Source: Eleusine coracana subsp. coracana
Taxonomy: Eukaryota; Streptophyta; Magnoliopsida; Poales; Poaceae
DNA length: 64,000 nucleotides
Assembly (NCBI GenBank): GCA_032690845.1
Contig: CM064422.1
Span: 7,316,001-7,380,000, forward strand
Direction of reading: 5' to 3'
Part shown: positions 40,135-52,779 of the stretch, one piece after another
Position numbering within the stretch: position 1 is the first letter of the stretch
Layout of the letters: every line of letters starts with the position of its first letter
Notes under the pieces: generated by a model
Databases searched by the model: none
What the model saw: the letters and a program-made list of their open reading frames with translations, nothing else
Told to the model about the DNA's origin: nothing
Translations under genes and position numbers: made by a program

Positions 40135-43110
40135 GGCCATGGCGTTGTGCTGGTATTTATACACGTCTGGCGTCTAGTGGATTGCACCCATGAGAATTTT
40201 CGTGAGAATCTGCAGGAAATGTGTAGGGCAACTTCTATTGGAGCTCGCTAAGGAACAGAACATGCACACATGCTGCACACCATCCCAAGTCATTCGTGAT
40301 AACGTTTGTGCATGCTGCTATATTAATGAAACCAAGAATCTGATAATGAAAAAGGAGATTCTAAAGAACGTGGCTCTTCTTGATGATGCAAAGTGTGGTT
40401 GAATATTCATAAACGGCTGCACTTGAGAGTCGCCTTTGCCCTTACGAGAGAGGAGAAACGAGGACCAGGGAAGTGACACCGAAAGCAGTATAGTATAGTA
40501 TTTTGTTTTTGAACGAACAAAGCAGTATAGTATATGAGATTCGCAAAAGTGATTGTGTAAGAAATTACCGTGTTTCTGGTCCTTTAGACCAGTTCTCGGG
40601 CGACAAAACACGACAATGTGGCGACAAGCAAAAAACTTCCCCAGAAATAATGCTAAACCGTGGGCTGAGAGATAAGCAAAGACTATTACCATTTTAGTGG
40701 ACAGGAAGTGAATTCTTACTCTCATTGAGCCTTCGTTTTATCCAGGCAAAGATAACACATGGTTCATGTACATTGTACAAGCAACAATCAAACGACTACG
40801 GTTTTACAAGAAATGAACATTAGTTTATATATTTTGATAGAGGAATGAAACGGGTAATAAGGAAACTTAGCAACAAAAAAAAAGATATAGGGGGAAATAA
40901 GTCTTTCCTTCTTCCACTTAACACTGGCAGGCTCCAAAATGGATGGGAGTGGTGAAAAAGGAGAGAAAGTTAACTTTGATCAGATTGATGGCTGGTAAGA
41001 AAATTTTAAAAAATTGAGTGGGTGATAAGAAACCTGAAGGTTTTTTTTATGACTGATGAGGAATTTGCCCTAAAATTAAACCAAATGCTGTAAGATGCGG
41101 TGGAATATTCATAGACGGCTGCACTTGCTTTGCACTCGCGACCTGTGGGCTAGAGAAGTGACGCATATGCATACATGTTTGACTCTCGGAACTCAAAAGT
41201 GCCTGTTTAGGAAATTCCTGGCTCACATGCGAGAAAACCCGACAACATCGCGGCAAGCATGGAACCTCACAGAAATCGATGATCCTAACCGGTCACCCGT
41301 GAATAGAAAGATAACACTCCGTGTCCTGCAAATACAACAGCATGTCTGCATGTTCTTGTCTCCATTTTTTCTACTTGAACTCAAGTGTGATTGTGATCGC
41401 AGCCACAGATCGTGCTAGCCTTTCATGACAACAGCGAGTTAGCACATCTTTTCCAACAGTACCTTGCCTGGAGAAGGTACCGTAGAATGCACCTTTCCAA
41501 GACAAACAAGACGACAGGAGCTGAGTGGAAGTAGTAACACATGACATTGTCGTGGAAGCTGAATGATCGTGTCACAGAATCATGCATTCCCGCTTTGTAA
41601 CAGCGAGAAAGCAGGGGCTCGCAGGACATCGCTACTAGCTAGTGCTAGTATACTTTAGTAGCAGAATATCTTATATTAACAGTAATTCAGTTCCAGCTTC
41701 CAGGTGTGCCTTCACCAATGTCTTTGCTCGAGAAAGGGCCTATGCCTATGCGGATCAGAATTTGTAACCTGCACTCCCAAATAAACTGTTTTCAATGACA
41801 GTAATCATGAAGCTGAACATAGGAACTGACACTAGCAGATTGCAGGAGAGACAACAATCAAGGAGCAACATGAAATTTGCTAGTTCGTTTTCACAAAAAG
41901 AAAGAGGAAATTTGCTAGTGAATTTTGTATTCTTGTAATCTTGTACTGTACCAGCAATCATGGACCATGGGCGCTGATACGGTATTTATATTATCTGTAT
42001 CAGGGACGTGAATTTTCATTTTTCAACTTACAAGATTACAAGACCATGGGCGCTGGTACGGTATTTATATCTTGCGCCCTGTACGGTACGGTGGTAGTGA
42101 GTAGTAGCCCATGTGAATCCGCAAGAAATTTGCAGGAAATGTGGAGGGCGACTTCTATTTGAGTTTTCTAACGGCAGGAGCAGACCACGTACACATGACG
42201 CACACTATGCCGAGAATCTTAATTCAAAGAAAAAAAAGCGAAGAAGATGGAATAAACTGACAGACAGTCCACAAAGAAAATCTTGGTGCTTCATGGTGCC
42301 GGGGAATATTCATATTCGGCTGCACTTGAGTCGCTTTGCCTTTGCGAGGAATAAGGAGGACCAGAGAAGAGAAGCCACGCACGATAGTATATACATGAGA
42401 TTCTCATAATCAAAAAGGTGTATGTCCATGAAATTGCTTTGTTCCCGATCCTTTTGCTTACGGCAAGCATGGAAATTCCCCAGAAATCCTAAACCGTGGA
42501 CTGAAAGACATAATCCTACAATACAGTACCATCTCTGCATGTACTTGCCTCCATTTTCTACTTGAACTCATAAGTGATTGCGAGTTGCGACCTCAGCCAC
42601 CGAACGTGCTTGGCCTTTCATGGCATAGCGAGTTAGCACAACTTTTCCAATAGTCCGTTGCCTGGAGAAGGTACTGTACAACGCACTTTTCCAATATACA
42701 AATTTAAACAAGGAGACAGGAATTGCATGGAAGTAGAAAGGTTTGATACTTGTCGTGGAAGCTGAAGGATCGTGACAAAGAATTATGCATTTCGGTTTTG
42801 TAATGGGAACAAAACAGCTTTTCTCAGTAGCAGAGTATCTTATATCGACCGAAATTCAGTTCCAACTTCCAGGGGATGATTTCGCCAATGTGTTGCTTGA
42901 GACAGGACCTATGCGGATCAGGATTTGTAACCTGCATTCTCAAATAACTGTTCTGCATGCCAGATTGCCAGTAATCTTTGAGCTGAACCTAAGAACAAAC
43001 ACTAGTAGATTGCAGGAGGGACAACAATCATGTAGCAACAAGGACTCCTAGCCTTGATCATGTACATGTACATCTGTATCATAACAAGGACGTGGATTTT
43101 CAACTTGCAA
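40135..43110. repeat. Three partial copies of a duplicated upstream segment
   Basis: Segment i (40135-40690), ii (41085-42050) and iii (42050-43110) share ordered blocks. i and iii share GCAGGAAATGTG(T/G)AGGGC(A/G)ACTTCTATT. All three share GAATATTCATA...CGGCTGCACTTG. ii and iii share GCAAGCATGGAA, CTACTTGAACTCA, GCGAGTTAGCACA, GCCTGGAGAAGGTAC, GTCGTGGAAGCTGAA, CCTATGCGGATCAG and GCAGATTGCAGGAG-type ends. The copies are diverged by indels and no open frame survives in all. Segment i is the promoter side of peptide copy 5. Nothing else coding is supportable up to the WASH-like gene. Confidence 0.8.
40154..40161 (-). promoter_or_regulatory. TATA box of peptide copy 5
   Basis: TATAAATA on the minus strand within GTGTATAAATACCAGC, about 195 bp before the start codon at 39959. 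The same neighbourhood recurs at 41983-41990 and 42062-42069. Confidence 0.6.
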
Positions 43111-43646
43111 GATCACCTAGCTTATAGAGAGATTTCAATCCACCATTGGCTTTTAATACAATTCAAGAAATTTTTTGCTGTTAAGCTAGCATTTTTAACC
43201 TTTCAGGCTGCATTTAAAAATTTAGACTCTCAATGTTGGTTTCAAGAACTTCGGTTTTGATAGGTTTCTTTGCTCTCGTATTTTGTTCAATTTGATACTT
43301 AAACAACTGGTATTGTTGATTTTTCTCCCTGTTTCAACCTGATGAACATAAACTTATGCAGAAAAATCGACTGAAACAAATATGATTATGACAGTGTTGT
43401 ATGGATGTGATTTAACCAACGTGTGCAGTAGTATTTATATGCTGAAGTATCTGATCAGAGACTACGGTCTTACATCACACCAGGAAATTCTAACTACAAT
43501 AAAACCATATGAGGTACCTTTGCAACTGAATGAAAAGAACATAATGAACTAACTAACAATACACAACTTAGTGAGAATCAAAAGTCCTCATTTATGTTAA
43601 AATCAAAGGTGGTTTCTACTGTATTATCCCTTTGAAAGTAGAAGCT

Positions 43647-46600
43647 TTATGGATTGATCTTATTCCCATCTGATTCCTCTCTAACATCATTGAAATTCAG
43701 AGACCTCTACAAAATTGTGGAACAATGTATTAGAGACAATAAAAACAATCCATAAACAAGCAAAACAAAAGATTAAACCATAGAACGTTTAACACATATA
43801 TCAGGATTTGAGGGCACACACCATCAAAAAGAAGAAAAAAAAAGGTTTGAGGGCTCATACCATATTGTCCAAAAATACTGGACGCTCTATGGGAGATCTA
43901 CTAAATTTAGGCTAGGAGTTGTTTGTTCACACACAGTAACAAAGGTGCATCTTAGAGAACTGTTCTGAGACAAGCATGCCACTTTTTTTTTTTAATCTCA
44001 GTGTCCCATTGCTTATTACTCTAGGCTTGCATTTGATTTCCATGTATGCATAGACTAACAAATTCATAGTCACCAATTGTAGGACATAAGTAATCAACAG
44101 GGACTGCTGTGGTGCTACCCATATGGCTACCAGTTGAGGATTATATCAAGAACTCTTACAGTGTGTTTTGGTAGTAGACTTGGTGGTGGAGGTGGTAGTT
44201 CTTCCCTCTTCATTTCATGCTTTGCCAAATGATTTCTCGGAGCAGTTGGACGGCTATTAGTAGAGAAAAATAAGTCATCCATCATAATTGTATGAGCACA
44301 ACAACAATCTCTAATTAAGCAACAAGCATGATATCAAGGCAAAACAAAAGGGGACACAAATACAATATTAGATCAACTAGATGGACCATGCATGCCAATT
44401 TTGCCAGTCATACTGCACGTTATTTAAGTTCCTTCAAGCCCCTTTCTAATCAGAAGTAACTAAGGAAAAATGAATTTCAGCGTCTATCAATCTACCCTCT
44501 AGATTGATAACAAAGATATAGAAATACAGTTGTACAAAACTAGGAGCAAGTCAAATTCCATCAAGTCCTTTCTCAATCAATACTAAAAAAGTTCTGAAGT
44601 ATATACCTCAATCCGGAATGCTATATTAGTTTCACATATGTTCATGCTACTACTATTCCAGGTAACAAAACTAATGATATCCACAATTAACACTCCAATA
44701 TTTCCACACATCCTGATTCAGGTTGCATCCCTTGATATTAGTGACACTGAGCTATATATTGGTTAATGGTCCACTGGTGATCAATTTAGAAATATAATCA
44801 ACTAGAATGAATTCATAATGTTAGCATGATAATGTTATGTACAGCCTATAGGCAAACATGTAAAATAATCCATGAATATTCAGGCAAATTTGTAAGTGAT
44901 TGATGGATAATTCAACTTGATGTATTTGGTACATGAGAGTACCAATCGGTCTTTTGAAGCAGTGAGAATCACTTTTAACCCTATCATTTTACTGTTTCAT
45001 CAAGCACAATATTGAACTAATAACAAAAATTTACATGCAAGGTTTGTCAGTTCAACCAACAGGGAAGTAGTTCTGCAAAAAGTTCTCCTCGCTAATCTGT
45101 ATCATTGAAGGGTGATGTCCTTAAAAACCAATAGCCTACTTGATCATATGAATCTGAAGGAGACAGAGATAGGTTTGTGTAGGCTGGTACAGTGTACACA
45201 GTCTGAGTTTTAAAAGGAACAATAAATATAGATGATAATCATAGGTTGGTCATTGCATGAGTCAAATTCTTACTTTGCTGTCTCCAAGAGACTTTCTAAA
45301 TACGTGACATCTTTATCCTTGTGGCAATCATCCGTAGCCTGAGTGGACAACAGTTTATAGTTAGAATCTAAATAAACAAAGAAAAGCTACATTATAAGTA
45401 ATTTAGTACAAAAGAAGATACATGAACAAATAGGTGCGCGCTTAAATAGAACTAATATGTTGCAGTAGTGCTAAAAGATAATAGAAATAGTTAACTTCTT
45501 AACACATACTGAACAGAGAAAAAGGCTATCAGAATTGAAGCATCTAGCCGGAATGCTACTGAAGGAAAAACAAAACTACTAAGCTTTAGAGCACTAACTT
45601 TTGAAGGATAGTCACAATTCTCCTCAGAGAAAAACTGGAAGAGTTCAAGGGTGCCTTCTAGCCCATATTCCTGTGAAAGAATATATCTTTCAGCAAAGTG
45701 AGTAATTTAGTCCAAAGTCCAATTGCACTAGAACCATCAGGTCTGGTATACTGTTACATACTCTGTCAAACCCTCCATTTACAGAAATTTCTGCAATGGG
45801 CAACCCAAAATTGGTGCTATCATATTTGTCACAAAAGAGTGGTCTGTAGTCTTCATGCTTACAGCTACTTGAAGGATGCCATGCTGGTGACACAATTGTG
45901 AGTGGTTCTTCTGACTGGGACAAGGCTTTGATCTTAGCCTGGAAGTATTGAACAAAACACAGTTCACACATGTCAGCCAATTGATATTCACACCCAATTG
46001 AAACATGAACATAAAGTGCCCATTATAGGATGGGAGATTCCAGAATGTAACACTAAATTTGCACAACATTCAGATTTTGACAATCATTTCACAATGACAT
46101 GTGAGACTGGGTCATTGACATGTACAGTAGGGTGGTAAATAATAAAATTCTTCATTACAGGGCATGCTAAGGTTGTACCTAAACTATCAATCGATTCAGG
46201 AATGACAGCAAGTACCAGTGTAGATGGTTAAATTGCATCGAGTAGGATCTCAGAACTAAAATGGGGCATTACAGATTAGAAATTATTATCCAGCCATCCA
46301 TACAAATACGTAACGAATTTTTTTATTGCATATAAGGGAACTGGCATTTCCGAACCAGAACATTTGTAGCGTTGGGTTGATCAGTGTACACTACGCATCT
46401 GAATTCACAGCCACGGTTACGTACTAGCACAACGGAATCTCACTCAACACGATCTAAACAGTTGGAACAGCTAGCAGGCAGCTTACCTTGGCATCTTTGA
46501 TCCGTCTGGAAATAGCCGACAGCTTCTCGCGTTCCTCGGCTGTCTAGAGACGAGCACAACCAAAAACATTTAGCAAAAACAGAGAGTGTCAACGGATAAG

Positions 46601-46784
46601 AGATCAAAAGGGGGGCTCTGAAGTTGGAGCGGCGAGAGAGGATGGTGGCGCGCACTCGCTTGGATACGGCGTCGAAGACCTGGTCGGCGGCGTCCTGTAG
46701 GTCGAGGAGGGCACGGCCGAGGTCGCCGTACCCGGCGGCGTGGGGCTGCCGGCGCCGGCCCCCGTCCTCCGACACCCGCAGCAT
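43647..46784 (-). CDS. WASH1-like (WAHD domain) protein, seven exons, 217 aa
   Basis: Exons in coding order are 46784-46656, 46543-46487, 45938-45762, 45670-45599, 45338-45274, 44253-44160 and 43706-43647. All have GT-AG borders and agreeing phases. The N-terminus (YGDLGRALLDLQDAADQVFD, AVSKRTAEEREKLSAISRRI) is a coiled-coil-like helix. It is followed by AKIKALSQSEEPLTIVSPAW, resembling the WAHD region of WASH1 where a helix leads into a V.SSA.YP motif. Next come a short acidic stretch (EYGLEGTLELFQFFSEE) and, in exon 6, a proline run (KREELPPPPPSLLPKHT). The protein ends with DVREESDGNKINP. WASH1 activates Arp2/3-driven actin branching on endosomes through a C-terminal VCA region, which is absent here. 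The gene is well supported by the splice pattern; the WASH identity is an inference from weak similarity. It is divergent from the BPL gene. Confidence 0.72.
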
Positions 46785-48163
46785 CTCGTCGTCTCCCCTC
46801 GCCGTGGCTGGCTCTCCGACTAGGAACTGTCCCAGTCAGAAAACGGGCTCCAAGTCGTTTCACACAAAGCAGGCTCGAAGTCCAGTGGAATACAAGAGCT
46901 GGTACGGCCCATCATGCGGCCCGGTAAGCAAGCGGCAACAGGCCGAAGTCTCACGAGCCCAGTGTTTGTTAGCGGCCCGTTGAGCTCCAGTGCGGTGGCC
47001 GGTTGAGCTTGCAGGTGCGAATGGGACGGCAAAGCCGGCTGCTGGCCACGGCCGGCTGGTTTTGGTTTTGGCCAGCTGGACGAGTAAGCCGGTGCACGCG
47101 AGTAACGTTGCTTATTGCGGCATGTCGCGCCGTGCACGAGAGTACGGTTCTCTCTGCTGAGGCTATTCCATTGGTTGAAGGAAGCACGTCCTCGTGGTGT
47201 GCTGCCGAAAAAACGTGATACGAGCTAGCCAAATCAAGACGTGGGCAGGTGCGTGCAAAGTAGTTGAGATTTCCATCAATTGTTGGTTAGTTTCAATAAT
47301 CGCGTTTATACTTTAGACGCCTTCTGGAATGTCTGAAGCTGGCCCTTTTTTTCCCTTTCGAATTTATTTGTGTTTTCTCCCCCGCCACGCGCTGACGGCA
47401 GTGCGAGGAAAAGTCGATGAAGCGTGACCTTTTTTTTTTTTTTGGTGAAGCAGAATGCAACTGGCGTAAAAATCAGCAAATTATCTCGTAGACTCTCCGC
47501 TACAAGTAAACCGTAGCCGAAGTTTCCATACAACCCGGGCATTCGGTCCACGCGAACAATCAACGCCGTCATTGTATGGTTTTCATTTTACGAATACTCT
47601 GCTGTACCTTAGCGCGACGGAAAGTCGCCCTTCACCTGCAAACGAGCTTATGACCAAACCAAAGTTTGGCAGGATGTCAAAACCCAACACAAGCAAGCAA
47701 AAGAAACGACGAGATAAACAAAAGGGAAATCACCAGGCAGTGACGTTTGAACTCCCAATTGTCGAGCCGGCAAATGGCTACGCTGCCCATCGTGCTATCA
47801 GACCAGACGAACCCATTCTGCTTCTGCAACTACCGGCGGTAAGCAACCACCACTTGGCACCGGCGTAGTAGGAGCGTAGTGGCGCGTCCGTGGTGCGGAA
47901 CGCGCATCGCCATCTGCCGGTCGTTACGGTACAACTCCTCGCAGAGTCGCAGGCAACAACAAAAAACACGCGCGCGCCCCGTGCGGAGTCGTCGTCCCCT
48001 TCCTCCGCTCGCCGACACCGCGGCGCAAATCCCCGCGACCCCAAGCGACACGCGCCGCCCCACCTCCGCGCCTGGCGGCTTCTCGGCTCGCGTTTACCCA
48101 GAGCTCCCCTCGGAATCACCGCCGCATTCCCCGCCTCGCCGTGAAGATCTCGTCCCTGCTGCG
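46785..48163. other. Divergent promoter region between WASH-like gene and BPL gene
   Basis: About 1.4 kb separates the two start codons. The BPL side (47880-48160) is GC- and CT-rich and probably holds its 5' UTR. Open frames on both strands there overlap each other and look like composition artefacts. Confidence 0.5.
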
Positions 48164-51100
48164 ATGGAGGTGAGCGCCGACTCGACTCCCTAGTCTATAC
48201 CTACTACTTCTGTTCGCCTGTTGCTGTCTTGTGGTGGATGCTTGTGCTGCCGTGCCTTTCGGGGTTGCTAATGCTGTTTGAAGCAGCTAGTTGGAGGAGC
48301 CAGGGAAGTTGGGGAATCCAACTGGAGATGTTCCTGCTTCGAATTTGCTTTGCTTTGGTTCTATTAGTAGTAGTTTTAGGCCGCGGTGGTGACCAGAGTT
48401 CAGCGACTTCTGCGCGGCGGCATTGCCACCTTTTGTCATGGCAGCCGCAATTTCTGACGAAACCCACGCTCCCAAAGGCCTACGCTAGTTGTTTTTCCGG
48501 AAGGCTGCTGCATCGCTTAATTCTGGATGCAAAGCCAGGGGCTCTGACCAATGCCCGTTACTCTAATTGCTGTTGAATTTTGGCCTTATGGTGTGTTTGA
48601 TTGATGGTATGTGGATTGGATAGCTACACGATGGACTTTTTCTAGTTTTTTTGCCAAGAGTGTGCTAGATCTGATCTTCAGAGTTTCCCTCTCTCTCTCT
48701 TGTTGTTGACGCTGCCCCTGTCAATTCATGAAAAAGGCTAGCTAATGACCTTCAAAAAAAGGGTAACTAATTAAATATTGTTACAGTATTGGTTGATACT
48801 AAGTTCTAACAGTACTGCATTTTCCGTTTCAAAAAAAAAAAAACAGTACTGCATTTTCCTTCAGGCACCATCTCTATTATGGTTTGGTCTGCTCTGACCT
48901 GTCAGATTACTTTTTGTTTTCGGTCCTTTCCTTGTGCTTTCTAGGAAGTTAGGTGTGAGCTTAATGAATGTTGTTGTTAACCTTTGCATTTACGAAAATT
49001 AATTCATCCTGAATCCTCGTACAGTGACAGCTGGTAGCCTGATTCACATTAGCGGGCTATTGCACGTAATAATATTAGCATGATAATTGTTTTCATATGT
49101 GGATTCTGATGGTGTAGATGGATCAATGCCTTCTTTCCTCTCACACTATAAATTCTTTTTTTTTCTTTCTTTTTTTACTGTACTCAACTCATTGCTTATT
49201 ATGCTATAGCAGGCAATTGCAAAAATTGCAACTTTTATAGCTATCCTAGACAACTACGAATTCTTTGAAAGCAAAAGGCGAATTCTTTGAAAGCAAAAGG
49301 ATACCCTTCGACCTTGTCATGTTTATGACAAGTAACCAAATGGTTTAGTGTGTTGTTGATTCATATGTCTCAGTGACTACATTAACGATTGGAGTTTGCT
49401 GTGGTTCATTGTTCATCATCTCTACAAAAGGTGCTCGAGTACAAGGTTCACAAAACCGCTGCAGTAGTGGTTTTCAAAACTGAGGAAACCATTTGATGAA
49501 CCACAAAAAACCAATAAAAAACCTGGTCTTGTTAGAGTACCTAGGTTCACAAAACCGAGCAGACAATCAATCGAGCCGAACTGGTTTTGTTGAAAACTGT
49601 GCGATTTTCAACGGTTTTGTGAACAATGCGAGTATCCCCCGCTTTTTATTATACTATATCGGCACCTAGAATCATCTGCACATAGATGAAGCAGATATTA
49701 GGCATCCAATATATTACACTTTGGTGAAACTTTTGTCACAGAAGACGATTGTTTTTCCAAAACGCATGTTACTTCCTTGCGTGGAGTCTTCTGTTTTGCT
49801 TTTGTACATCCTTTGCTAAGAACTCTGTCCAATATAGTTTCCATGCTAAAGCCCTTTGTATTGGAGAAAACATTGTTAGACAGTATCAGAATTTCTCGAG
49901 AAAGAAGAACATCATGATTCCTCTATACCTAAAATGGGCACTAAAAATCCACTGGTACAGATTATTTCTATCTCCTGCATATACAGTTTTCTTCTGTCCG
50001 CCTGCCAAGTTCTATTTTCCGAAACAAAAAATTCCTACTATCTTTTTACTATTCCTTCTCTCCCTCATCTCTAGTTCTACTCCCACTTCTAATATACGCC
50101 ACCTGCCTCTCCTCTCTGGTGGCTGTTTCCACTCTGTTCTATCTAGCATTTTGTGCCACATATCCTCTTTCCCAACTTGGGTGTGTATGTTGCAGTAACC
50201 ACCTTTCAGTAAACCAATTCGATCTGTATGACAGCTTCCTGCATTTGTTCTTTTTGCCCTTTGATGCTTTTTTTGGCATATTATCTAGATTTAGCTGTTA
50301 GAGCCTTGGAATATTATGCCTTTGGGTCATTTGAATTTGTAATTCTATTGTCACCTAATGATATGGCCACAACACCTATAACCATTAGAATCATGATATA
50401 GCCTATCTCCTTCCATGTACCGAGGTCCTAATTACAACAGAAAATAGCTCATTCCATTTGCTACCTTTTATAAAAAAATTTCACAGGTGAGGACAGTAAA
50501 AGTTAGCAACCTTTCATTAAGCGCTTTGAAAAGAGAGATAACAGAGTTCTTCAGTTTCTCTGGGGATATCGAATATGTTGAAATGCAAAGGTACTTTGTC
50601 ACCATTTATTCTATTGGTTATATTTGTAATGGAGAAATTGAATAATGTTTCTGGAATTGTTGCTTCTGTCTTTGTCAGTGAATTTGAGTGGTCACAAATT
50701 GCTTATGTTACATTTAAAGACTCACAAGGAGCAGATACTGCAGTTCTTCTCTCGGTATTTTCAAGTTCCTGGAAGTCATTTCTTACTTAGCCATTTAGTT
50801 TTTCTGTTGCACTAGGATGGTTTCATTAATTTATCTCGTACGTTTATTTTGGTCCAAGAGACTTCTTACAATCTTTTGATTCCTCACTTACAGGGGGCAA
50901 CCATTGTTGATCGTGCTGTTGTCATAACTCCAGCTGAGAACTATCAGCTGCCTCCTGAAGCACTCAAACAATTACCGGTAAGAATATATTACATTTCATG
51001 GCATGCCCATTGTTGCAAGTTACATCAAATTCTTCAGAAACTGTCTTGGATCAGGTGATTGTATTGGATTAAGTTTATCCATTGTCTCCCAAACTGAAGA

Positions 51101-52125
51101 TCCGGTTGATTAGTAAATTGTACAAACAGGTTGTTCTTGCTAGGAGAGTATTTGGGCATTAAAATTATTGCTGAACATTTTTACTTGCCGTAAAGAAAGA
51201 ATTCATCATTATAAACAATTAGAAGAAAATGTATTATTTTACTGCTCTTACGTACATTGATGTCAGATGAAATTTCCTCATCGGAGTGTTCTTGGCCAGT
51301 TCGAAAATAACACGAACTGTTAATGTAGGCATAATGTCAAGAATGCTGCTAAATTAGGCAGTTAACTGGAATCAGCCTGCGGTTGCAAATGAAATCCTAA
51401 TTTAGCAGTGTTGATATTAACTTTAGAATACCTGATTTAATGATCACATTATAACTCAATTTCAGAAATAGTAGTACTTTCTTGGATTATGTACTTATAT
51501 ATGACCTCTTTACATCTGTGTGCATCTTGCCATTGGTATACAAAAGGGAGGAAATCCTACTGAATCTGCAGTCCGGAAGGCAGAAGATGTTGTGAGCAGC
51601 ATGTTGGCCAAGGGATTTGTCCTCAGCAAGGATGCTCTCAACTTAGCGAAGTCCTTTGATGAGCGACACAACATCCTGTCCAATGCTAGTGCCACTGTCA
51701 CATCTCTAGACCGACAATACGGCGTGACTGAGAAGATCAATCTTGGCCGGGCCATTGTTGGCAGCAAGGTAAAGGAGGTGGATGAGCGGTATCAGGTGTC
51801 AGAACTCACAAAGTCTGCTTTGGCTGCTGCGGAGCAGAAAGCCAGTATTGCAAGCTCGGCCATCATGAGTAACCAATATGTCTCAGCTGGCGCATCTTGG
51901 CTAACCAGTGCATTTGGTATGGTAACCAAGGCAGCCGGTGACATGACCTCAATGGCCAAGGACAAAGTAGAGAGGGCTGAAGAGGAGAGAAAAGCGATCA
52001 TGTGGGAGGAGAGGAACGGGCTGGTTAGCGAGTATGCAAAGATCCATCTTGACGAGCCCTCTTCATGGGAACCTGCAGTTCTTCCTGTGGAATCAGTGGA
52101 CGAACAGAAGCTCCAGGCTGTGTGA
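48164..52125 (+). CDS. BPL: RRM protein of the BPA1/BPL (binding partner of ACD11) family
   Basis: Exons are 48164-48169 (Met-Glu only), 50487-50590, 50679-50754, 50894-50977 and 51547-52125. All are GT-AG and in phase; total 849 bases, 282 residues. Residues 3-80 form one RRM (MEVRTVKVSNLSLSAL, EFFSFSGDIEYVEM, WSQIAYVTFKDSQGADTAVL, GATIVDRAVVITPAE). The second half is helical and conserved in plants: TESAVRKAEDVVSSMLAKGF, LDRQYGVTEKINLGRA, VDERYQVSELTKSALAAAEQ, and an Ala/Gly-rich segment (NQYVSAGASWLTSAFGMVTK). This is the layout of Arabidopsis BPA1 and BPL proteins, which bind the sphingolipid transfer protein ACD11 and influence cell death and immunity. The first intron is 2.3 kb and carries a small hAT-like MITE. 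The two-codon first exon is unusual but typical for this family. Confidence 0.9.
49442..49627. mobile_element. hAT-like MITE in BPL intron 1
   Basis: The ends are CAAGGTTCACAAAACC and, in reverse complement, ATTGTTCACAAAACC. The flanks CTCGAGTA and TGCGAGTA agree at 6 of 8 positions, as for an old 8-bp target duplication. The left end is the same family as the element at 58829-59004. Confidence 0.6.
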
Positions 52126-52665
52126 CCCATTGAATGTCAACCATTTCTGGCAATGCAATTCTTTTGTCTCTCGCTCTATATATATAGATGATTCTTTTCT
52201 CAGCTGCGCTGGATCAACTCAAAAGTGTTTACAAACTAGTGTCATGTAAATTTCAGAACTTTGGCCCTGTGTTCATACGAGCTTTTGTTACAGCGAACCA
52301 CTGAATCTGAATGGTCTATTTGTCTCTGCTACTACGGGATGCTTCTGCTCTCTATACTCCAGCTTCTGATGCTACTGAAAACGGAACAGAAGTGGTTTAC
52401 CACAGTTTTTGCATCAGGATTCCTTTCTACCCCAGCAGTCCCTGTGCTACAATGTAGTGTTAATTTCTTTTCCTGGAGAATGTTCCTCCCCCCAAAAAAT
52501 CCTGGTAATTTTTCAGCTTGATTCTGACATCTCCTAGGCACATTGTAGCCTGACGTACACATACACGTCTGACATCTCCCTCGTGCTTGACGAACACTTC
52601 CCTAGTTCTGTAACAGTTGCTGTTTATTCGATTGATGACCATATACTAATCCTTTAGTGTCTTGA

Positions 52666-52779
52666 CCTGACCAATGATAATACTAAGCTACTGTACTTCT
52701 GGTTCGGCTAGGGAAAGAATTACCTGACCAATGATAATACTAAGCTACTGTACTTCTGGTTCGCCTAGGGAAAGAATTA
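52666..52779. repeat. 57-bp tandem repeat, two units
   Basis: Units 52666-52722 and 52723-52779 both read CCTGACCAATGATAATACTA and onward and differ by one base (GGCTAGGG versus GCCTAGGG). Confidence 0.9.

Noticed and set aside
47572..48193. ORFs on both strands between the WASH-like gene and BPL
   Set aside because: They lie in the probable BPL promoter and 5' UTR and show only composition bias.
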